Shown one piece after another: positions 17,201 to 22,816 of a stretch of 22,816 bases of DNA. The notes beneath the pieces are model-generated. The model worked only from the letters and a program-made list of their open reading frames with translations, searched no databases and was not told the DNA's origin. This stretch comes from Pigoraptor chileana. Taxonomy: Eukaryota; Opisthokonta; Filasterea. A program made the position numbers and the translations under genes. Positions within the stretch are counted from its first letter, which is position 1, and each line of letters starts with the position of its first letter. The DNA is taken from the NCBI GenBank assembly GCA_943704495.1, contig CALSCR010003712.1, forward strand, positions 1 to 22,816, read 5' to 3'.

Positions 17201-20032
17201 ACCGAGAACATCGCACTCTTCAAACGTGCCAACGACGCCAGCGGGCTTGTGGCCGTTGCACGAGCACTGGGTGCAGCTGACGCTGTTCTTGCCGTTTCCG
17301 GTGTTGGAAAAGTATCCGGGCTTGCAGTTCTCGCACTCGTCACCATCGACGTTATCGCCGGCAACGCACGTGCATCCGCAGCCGTCGGGGTCGCACTTGT
17401 CGGCGCCGGCACCAGTCTTGACGGTGGCGTGGCCGTTGCAGAAGCAGGCCTTGCAGTCGTTTCCACGGCACGCCTCAAAGCCGAGGGCCGAGGGGCGGGA
17501 GTCGCACGTGCGGCAGTATGCATCAGCGCAGAGCTCGCACTTCTTCTCGTCACCGTTGACGGTGTGAGACGATGCCGAGCAGAAGCAAGCTCCGTTCACG
17601 TTGTTGCATCCCTGGATGGTGCGGTCTGCGAGGTTGGTACGGTCATCGTAGATCGAGTGGCCGTAGCAGAAGCACTGGACGCAAGGGCCGGCGACCGAGT
17701 AGAAGACCTGGAAGGCAAGCGCATACTGGAAGCGAACGTTCGAGTTGTCGACAACGACGACGGGGTTGCCGCGGAGGGCGCCATAGCGGTACTGGAGCGA
17801 CTCAACCTCGACGGGGGTGATCTCGGAGAGGAGGGGTCCGTCGCACTGGAAGTCAGGGCTCGTGACATTGCAGTTATACGAGTCGCGGGGCTCGTCATTG
17901 GCATAGTTGACGTATGTGTTGGGCGCGCACTGGTCGCAGTGGTCGCCGGTGGTCCAGTGCTGGCAGCGGAAGATGTCGTCGGGCTGGTTGGCAACGATGG
18001 CATCGGCCTCGTAGCAGCGTCCCGTCTTGATGTCGCACTTGTTCGAGTGTCCGTTGCAGATGCAATATCCGGTGAACTTGATCTCGCTCGCCGCAAAGTA
18101 ACGGTCGGCCGTGAGGAGGCGATCAGACTGACGCTCCATGCCTCCAAACACAATGCGGAAGTACCGCCAACCGAAGTTGCCCGACTTGCCGAGGACAGAC
18201 CGAGTGTAGTCCTGGACGGCAAAGGCGACCGTGCAGGGCTGGCCGGCCTTTGTGGGCTCTCCGTTCGAGCACGTGGTGCGGGCAGAGTTCACAGAGTCGG
18301 TGAGATCGACGTAGTTGAGTCCGTCGGTGGATCCCCAAAGCTCGAGGCGGGACTTTGTTGAGTTTGACGCAAACTTGGGGAGCGATGCAGCCCACAGCAG
18401 GGGGTCCGAGGGGAAGGGGTAGTTGGGCATGGCAATCGAAACTGTCGTCACGCCGAAGAATCCGTTGAGGTCGAGCTCGAGGCGGCGGTAAGTGGGGTTG
18501 TTGGGGAGCGCCTGGCAGGCCTGGACGTTCTGCACAAGGCGAGACTCGGATGTGTACTCGGCGCACCGCTGAGCCGCCCACAGCCACGGGACCTCGCCGT
18601 TGACACCAGAGTCCGTGAGGAGGAAGGCGGGCGTGTCCGTGTAGGAGAAGGGAGAAGCGTTGGCCTGGGCGGGATCGAGGGCAAAGGTCGTGATGGCCTG
18701 GGGTGTGCTCTGGCCGTCGAAGCCGGTGATCTTCAGGGTGAGGAACGAGCCGAAGGGCTTCGACTTGAAGTTGAACTTGGTCAAGAGGCTCTGGAAGGGG
18801 AGCGGTTCGGTGCTGGTGCTGTCTCCGTTGCTGTTGAGGAACCACTGCAGGTTCTCGTCCGACGCAAACTCGGTAATCTTGGTCTCCATCGTCGTGGGGT
18901 TGGCCGCGCGGAGGAAGAAGTTGGACGCAGAGCGGATCGTCGCATAGTGGTGGAGCTCAAACTTGGCGACGACACCGGTGATTGCCGTGCCGAGGGCAGT
19001 CGAGAGGGAGGTAAGGGCGGCGTCCTGTGCCGGGATGCTGCGGTCGGTGACCTCGCTGTTTTCTCCTGCCACGACGGTGCTGGTGGCGGCAAGGCCGAGA
19101 CCGCGGCGGATGACTCCGTTGTTGATCTGCATGCCGGTGGTATAGTCGCGCATGTAGAAGAGGATGGTGTACTCCTTGTTCTGGTCGCTGCTGCGCACGG
19201 GCTGGATGTCATTGGCAAAGAAGAACTTGAGCGACGTGAAGCCAAGGCCAGCGTTACGCATGCGCGCCTCGATGACTCCGGGGACGTTTGTCTTGATGTT
19301 AAGCGCCTCTGCCGAGGTGATGGGGCTGCGCGTGAGCTTGAGGGCGCAGTACTGATCAATGACCTCAAAGTACGAGTCGGGGCCAATGGACGTCGTCAGC
19401 GAGAGCGAACCGGTGACCTGGGCAGTCAGATCCGTGGGATCGACGTTGGACGAAACGAGGTTAAGGAAATAGCCACCAGTGCCACCGGCAGACGTCTTGC
19501 CGAGCGTGCGGAATGCAAGGCGGCGGAAGGCGGGCTGGGGCACATCGGGGGTCGTCCAGTACTCGGCGATCTGCTTGCCGTCAGCCATGTTGCGCTGGGG
19601 CGCCTGGAAGATGACCTGGTTGGTCTGGGCAAGGTCAACGAACACGTCGTCGGTGTAGCGCTTCTCGGCGGGAATCGCATCGAAGATGTACGAGCACCGG
19701 AAACGGTACTGGAGCCACCTGGAGACGGCCTCACGGAGGGTAAGGGTGGTGCGCTGCCTGTCGCCAGACACGGTGATGGTGATCTTGCGGTCCTTGGAGC
19801 TGATCGAGTTGAGCGGCTTCCAGTCCTCCACGTCGGTGTACGAGTACTCCCACTCAAAGATGGCGGCGCCGTTCTGCGACTGGACGGAGACCTCGAAGGG
19901 CTCTCCCTCAATGAAGCTGTCGGCAGCAGGGATGAGAAGTGTATAGTCGTCCGAGGCCTCGTCGGCGATGGCCATCGTGGCAACCAGCGCCATTACGGCC
20001 GCCGCAAGGATGGCGGTCCTCGTAAGGGCCAT
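14252..20032 (-). CDS. Secreted laminin-like multidomain protein (LE-EGF, EGF, LamG)
   Basis: This single-exon frame codes for 1926 residues, with a start (AAAAATGG) that has A at -3 and G at +4. A signal peptide (about 1-23, ending VATMAIA) indicates secretion, and there is no later membrane segment. Residues 30-135 look like a beta-sandwich, perhaps Ig-like (FEWEYSY ... YRFRCSYIF). Residues about 500-656 resemble a discoidin/LN-type galactose-binding fold (LELWGSTDGLNYVDL; WRYFRIVFGG; ASEIKFTGYC). Residues 657 to about 1557 are cysteine-rich with laminin-type EGF repeats, seven opening with the C-x-C-x-G-H signature (CICNGH, CFCYGH, CFCNGH, CSCNGH, CACNGH, CFCFGH, CNCNGH). A short helix, possibly coiled coil (about 1565-1628), three classical EGF repeats (about 1634-1739, NPCQNGG three times) and a LamG-like domain (about 1744-1915) follow. 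This is the module set of laminins and related matrix proteins, without the long coiled coil needed for a trimer. A role in extracellular matrix or adhesion is inferred. Confidence 0.9.
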   Translation of the reverse strand: MALTRTAILAAAVMALVATMAIADEASDDYTLLIPAADSFIEGEPFEVSVQSQNGAAIFEWEYSYTDVEDWKPLNSISSKDRKITITVSGDRQRTTLTLREAVSRWLQYRFRCSYIFDAIPAEKRYTDDVFVDLAQTNQVIFQAPQRNMADGKQIAEYWTTPDVPQPAFRRLAFRTLGKTSAGGTGGYFLNLVSSNVDPTDLTAQVTGSLSLTTSIGPDSYFEVIDQYCALKLTRSPITSAEALNIKTNVPGVIEARMRNAGLGFTSLKFFFANDIQPVRSSDQNKEYTILFYMRDYTTGMQINNGVIRRGLGLAATSTVVAGENSEVTDRSIPAQDAALTSLSTALGTAITGVVAKFELHHYATIRSASNFFLRAANPTTMETKITEFASDENLQWFLNSNGDSTSTEPLPFQSLLTKFNFKSKPFGSFLTLKITGFDGQSTPQAITTFALDPAQANASPFSYTDTPAFLLTDSGVNGEVPWLWAAQRCAEYTSESRLVQNVQACQALPNNPTYRRLELDLNGFFGVTTVSIAMPNYPFPSDPLLWAASLPKFASNSTKSRLELWGSTDGLNYVDLTDSVNSARTTCSNGEPTKAGQPCTVAFAVQDYTRSVLGKSGNFGWRYFRIVFGGMERQSDRLLTADRYFAASEIKFTGYCICNGHSNKCDIKTGRCYEADAIVANQPDDIFRCQHWTTGDHCDQCAPNTYVNYANDEPRDSYNCNVTSPDFQCDGPLLSEITPVEVESLQYRYGALRGNPVVVVDNSNVRFQYALAFQVFYSVAGPCVQCFCYGHSIYDDRTNLADRTIQGCNNVNGACFCSASSHTVNGDEKKCELCADAYCRTCDSRPSALGFEACRGNDCKACFCNGHATVKTGAGADKCDPDGCGCTCVAGDNVDGDECENCKPGYFSNTGNGKNSVSCTQCSCNGHKPAGVVGTFEECDVLGGNCDMDDSKCIDNTEGHNCQCCKPGFFRDSNDATLPCKPCACNGHGDATATWDFKNGCGVQAAECNPIGGVCACKVADHVHGDHCESCNVGYWNAAGDSKDGKTCTACFCFGHKGVTNECAVKGGDCNFKYDGTTPDKCAGNTVGASCEVCKPSFKYNDRTKVLNPVGTNFPVAPVTDIRFESCSACNCNGHSKENPDVGSGICDPVTGICINCGDNTANGADGECERCSANFFRNLNTKYDRTKDTCDACALTGGDCAAETLASSCRPCSGQCFGPNKACDEFTGECTSCTASNARGYRCERCVPGFYGEPKDGIQCEKCLCYQSEPSLWKWIANRNSVLSAPLRCDLDKTLEPRGCVLDQTALTPAIIAAVKDQTPTVPAVYSALTAAISCNCPADINNGTFNVVPYGSVYTGRQCSGCNNQAYFGRPTTCRTPNALAPLLPNGGCSEFFSCISCVCNRNIDESQAISNCNYDATSHVASGLRCTKCKGNTIGEECEQCDSGYYGNAKRTDTAGKLGTGYVLDNAGESLKCFKCDCNGQSVVRKDGLAGIPGDVCDTVGAANKDNFVCQCREDLGYIGAKCRQCKRGYQLKKGFNGDGQPDPLYDYCEPCPLCVLNVYSEGVIPLENAVWGLRSDLQILNASVSLLGGAVGGGFPDSLVTVLTTLRDSVDNLKLRVAALEGGNPANLCAVNPCQNGGSCAVVGNSVVCSCAGIAKGQFCEDNVDQCAGNPCQNGGTCTDGLNDYSCACTAAFTGKSCANAVITPCNPNPCQNGGVCSGEGVCACVNGYTGATCTSISTSIHDGVNALKLAANPIGASLVWRSTWSVSLYFRATDPNGVILYVYSAEVFDYISLYLKNGRLNFEVNAGVADFNTGNTRAFVDGTFTDGSWNKVTLTRTSTGITLTAMKADGSSAVTQTTLNRAGPVAVDAITNVYLGNGPAGSPAPFKAGLMGSIRFFRINDQSVNLSAGIGGNVVAQNDS

Positions 20033-20073
20033 TTTTGTTACAAAACAAACGAGACCTGGAAGTCAGAGTTGGT

Positions 20074-20094
20074 TGTGTGTGTGTGTGTGTGTGT
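20074..20094. repeat. (TG)n microsatellite in the laminin-like gene leader
   Basis: A TG run (CA on the minus strand) lies 42-62 nt before the start codon of the laminin-like gene, so it is probably in its 5' UTR or core promoter. Confidence 0.85.
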
Positions 20095-20855
20095 TTTGAA
20101 ATTGCGATTTGGAGGAGGAAATTGTGAGATTATGATCCACCACAACGCTGATGGTGTGGAACTGTGCGTCTGGAAACAGACTTCCTCTTCTTCACTGTAG
20201 TCAATCGACGCAGTTCCATTAACCGAGACTACACTTCCTAAAGGAAGCAAAGTCGCAAACGACGACACGCGCGTAGGTGGCAGACGCATAAAACGTCGCA
20301 CGGCTACAAGCGCCCACTTGTCCTCACTGCGCACTCTCCTAATTGTTCACTATATACGGCAATGCAAGCTATGCTTGGCCTCGTTTACATACAGTATTAA
20401 CAGACAGTACATCGTTCACACGCGACTGAAAAAAACACTCACCAGGTCAAGCCTCGGAAAGTTTTGAAACAGTAGTTGATAAAGGATAATCCTAATAAGA
20501 ATCTCTTGTTGAATGTCACTTCGCTTTTATGGTTGTTCCCATTCTGCGGTATGCCCGTTGCCGTGTGTCAACGAGAGAGGCGCGCGAGTCCGTTGCCAGT
20601 GTGGTGTTGTGTGCGGAGAGCAGTGTGCAATGGTTTGAGGTTTTGCGGGGCTCGTGTGTGGAGGTCGTGGTGGAGTGTGTGTTGCCAGCCGCGTGTGTAT
20701 GTGTCAGAGAGTGTGTGTGCGGCAGGGACCATTTGCGCGCCCTCCCATCGCATTCCAAAAATCATACTGAAGAACTGTGAAGGGGAAGGGGGGGAGGGAC
20801 GCACATGGCGGAGCGAAAACAGACTCAGCAGAACGGTTCTCGCCGTGTACAAGCC

Positions 20856-20910
20856 AAGCCATACACAAGCCATACACAAGCCATACACAAGCCACACACA
20901 CACACACAGC

Positions 20911-20949
<39 letters not shown>

Positions 20950-20950
20950 C
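20856..20950. repeat. 11-bp tandem repeat running into (CA)n
   Basis: Three exact copies of AAGCCATACAC (20856-20866, 20867-20877, 20878-20888) are followed by a partial copy that turns into a CA microsatellite, interrupted once by AGCCG, to about 20950. The repeat seems to have grown from the edge of the CA tract. Confidence 0.9.
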
Positions 20951-21087
20951 CATACAACAGAGAGACCCTCCCCCGCCCAGTCCGAACCGGTCTAACCCTC
21001 ACCCCACGGCCGAGTCGCCGACTGCGGGCGGGGTGTGGAGGCGCTCCCCGATTTGGCAGGGACGTGTCAACACCTGTCAAACGGGCA

Positions 21088-21210
21088 GCCAATCAGAGGC
21101 GGGGTTGGGGGCATCCTAATTGGCCCAACCCAAAGTCTGGCTGTGAACGGCCCCATCCTCCTCAAAAAAAACGTTGTAACTAAAATAACTTTGCACTTTA
21201 TATAAATAAA
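21088..21210 (+). promoter_or_regulatory. Promoter-like cluster without a recognised gene
   Basis: GCCAATCA (about 21089-21096) is followed by GAGGCGGGG, an inverted CCAAT (ATTGG, about 21119-21123), and TTTATATAAATAAATAAAAC near 21197-21216. The order and spacing resemble a CCAAT/GC-box/TATA promoter on the plus strand, but no coding exon was recognised downstream. It is motif-based only. Confidence 0.3.
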
Positions 21211-21674
21211 TAAAACAGGACTTGTTACAAATTGTACCAATATTATTTGAAGTTGACTCTGAAGTAACTGATCGCCGATTGTAACCCCCACCTCACAATA
21301 ATCAAAACGTGTCGATTTTCATGATTTGATAAATTTGGACAATTATTGATCAAATTTCGAAGATATTCCCGTAAACGATACTGTCGTAACTTCCTTGTCT
21401 CGGGTCCACATGAAACGGAAAATACACCACTCTATCGGAATACGTGAAATAGTAAAGGACGAAAAAGAAAGAAAGTGAAACGGATGCGTAATAAAAGTGC
21501 AAACCGATACTGTTTTGCAATGCTTTAGTAGGCTCGCTTTGATGGGAAGCCACGGACTGCTGATAATTACTTAATCAGGATTTGGTTTAAGCTTAGTATG
21601 AAATTTCCTGTACTTAAGACTGTATGGGATTTTCAATAGTATTAAGCAAATCGGAAATAATCTAGTGATTTTGT

Positions 21675-21720
21675 CCCCCCGGGAATTGCCGGGTCTGGCC
21701 CGCTAAGTTTAGTTCCCCGG
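21675..21720. other. GC-rich inverted-repeat patch
   Basis: CCCGGGAATT and AGTTCCCCGG can pair with a one-base bulge around an inner CGGG/CCCG stem, inside an otherwise AT-rich region. It may fold as a hairpin. No family was recognised. Confidence 0.4.
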
Positions 21721-22081
21721 ATGACCGGATTATATTCGCATATAAATAACCCCTTTTCTCCAGTACTGACCACTTTGGGGCACGAAACCCCGCAACGAAA
21801 CAAGAAAAAAGGCTTCTTTCTATATAAGCCAAACACTACTCTCGCTATCACCCAATATGTGCAATTGAGGCAACGGAACGCGCCAAAATCACACGCTTCT
21901 CAAACGATACTGATTATCTGATGCATCAGAGAACGTAAAGAAATTGATGCGAACAAATCAACTGTTGACATCTCTTCATGCCTTTCTACACACTGTCACG
22001 GATAGTGCCGGCTTGCGTCGTATTATTGCGACGGTCTTTTGAAAACAGTTTACTCAGTCGGCTGCCCACAGCAGTTAGGCG

Positions 22082-22106
22082 CAACACAACACAACACAAC
22101 ACAACA
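22082..22106. repeat. (ACACA)n pentanucleotide repeat
   Basis: About five units of CAACA/ACAAC in tandem, followed by CA-rich sequence. Confidence 0.85.
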
Positions 22107-22389
22107 GAAACACATACATACACCCATTTCGCAGGCAATCAGGCATTCACCGCACACTCGCGCATGGGCACACGGTGACACACACACATGTAGAATATGA
22201 ACTTATATTAGTCATTTATCAACGAACAGCACAAACATACATGTGCGCATGCAGCGGAAAAATGCGAGCACATGCATGCGGGCACATAGCACGAACAATA
22301 TCAGCGTTAAACAAAGCAAATACCAACACAAGGGCACACCACACATACACACGTTCGCACACTCCCACACATGGGGGTTAGAGCGCGAT

Positions 22390-22646
22390 ATGGATTAAGT
22401 CAGTGTCTGAGCGCGGTGCCCATGGACTCCACAAAGAGAGAGAGAGAGAGAGGGGGGAGACAGAGAGAGAGAGAGAGAGATGTAGGATTCAAGTCAGTGT
22501 CTTAGGCGCTGTGCCCATGGGCTCCCAAGAGAGAGGGAGAGAGAGAAAGAGTGATGTAGGATTCAAGTCGGTGTCTTAGGCGCTGTGCCCATGGACTCCA
22601 CAAGAGAAAGAGAGAGCGAGAGAGAGAAAGAGATAAAGGAGAAAAA
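22390..22646 (+). repeat. Tandem array of a unit with a GA tract (3 copies)
   Basis: Three consecutive units begin near 22390, 22481 and 22555 (about 91, 74 and 92 nt). Each has a unique core containing TTCAAGTC or TTAAGTC, then GTGTCT, a G/C-rich GCGCTGTGCCCATGG block and CTCC, followed by an A/G-only tail of GAGAGA. The units differ mostly in tail length. On the minus strand the core contains GACTTGAATCC, which agrees with 8 of 11 positions of a tRNA B box (GGTTCGAATCC). A tRNA-related SINE origin is therefore possible but unproven. Diverged single copies occur at 11601-11658 and 13198-13248. Confidence 0.85.
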
Positions 22647-22816
22647 GGAGTATCAATCAGTTACAATCATGCACAAGGCAAACGCACATGGGATATTCAA
22701 TCAATCTGCTGTACGAGCAATAAACAGCTCCCCAAACATGTCAATAGTACAATCGACATTAAAGTTGAGGCATGCACCTCTTCTCACATACAAGCGATAT
22801 GCACGAAGCAAGAATA

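Larger units (their letters stand above)
20033..22389. other. Gene-free region upstream of the laminin-like gene
   Basis: About 2.4 kb without a recognisable gene on either strand. It should contain the promoter of the laminin-like gene; a TATATA motif near 20349-20355, about 320 nt before the ATG, is the best candidate I see. It also holds several microsatellites, a CCAAT/GC-box/TATA-like cluster at about 21088-21210, further TATA-like sites at about 21739-21747 and 21817-21824, and a GC-rich inverted-repeat patch at 21675-21720. The part from about 21170 to 21660 is clearly AT-richer than the coding regions. Confidence 0.55.

Noticed and set aside
18947-20200. A 417-codon open frame on the plus strand
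   Set aside because: It is antisense to the N-terminal part of the laminin-like gene, with biased composition and no recognisable motif.
20476-21183. 235-codon plus-strand frame
   Set aside because: Its length comes from the CA microsatellite (His/Thr runs); the remainder has no motif.
22390-22646. tRNA gene, because of the B-box-like GACTTGAATCC
   Set aside because: No cloverleaf can be formed: an acceptor stem and a good A box are missing. At most a tRNA-derived repeat.
20033-22816. Retroelement or DNA transposon remains
   Set aside because: No reverse transcriptase, integrase or transposase motif, and no paired terminal repeats, were seen.

Overview
This is nuclear DNA of a eukaryote. 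Four of the six genes are broken by short introns of about 80-280 bp, coding regions are GC-rich at third positions, and the spacers and introns are full of CA/TG, GA and TA microsatellites. The gene set (a centriole protein, a MYCBP/AMY-1 homologue, and a secreted laminin-type protein with LE-EGF, EGF and LamG modules) suggests a centriole-bearing, probably flagellated, unicellular organism. A protist relative of animals is plausible, but I cannot fix the lineage from the sequence alone.

Layout, left to right: (1) 291-1316 minus, the 5' half of a translation release factor eRF3 gene (3 exons), cut by the left end of the window. (2) 2073-6287 plus, a complete 10-exon MUS81 structure-specific endonuclease gene. 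(3) 6892-7715 minus, a complete 4-exon MYCBP (AMY-1) gene. (4) 8433-9944 plus, a single-exon PRP31 splicing-factor gene. (5) 10169-13462 minus, a CP110/CCP110-like centriolar cap gene of five or six exons, whose last junction is uncertain. (6) 14252-20032 minus, a single-exon 1926-residue laminin-like secreted protein. (7) 20033-22816, about 2.8 kb with no recognisable gene but with microsatellites, several TATA-like sites and, at 22390-22646, a tandem array of a unit that carries a GA tract. Diverged single copies of this unit also lie in two introns of the CP110 gene.

The genes do not form a pathway; they are housekeeping or cell-biological genes in mixed orientation. eRF3/MUS81 and MYCBP/PRP31 are divergent pairs with about 0.7 kb between start codons. 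MUS81/MYCBP and PRP31/CP110 are convergent pairs. CP110 lies downstream of the laminin-like gene on the same strand. Exon joins were worked out by hand from GT/GC-AG boundaries, phase agreement, and remembered sequences of animal homologues. No database search was run.

Most notable points: an intron-free laminin-like gene beside intron-rich neighbours; a dispersed repeat shared by the right-hand array and CP110 introns; a GC-AG intron in MUS81; 5' splice sites that favour GTG (often GTGCGT) over GTA; and overlapping tandem PAM2 motifs in eRF3.
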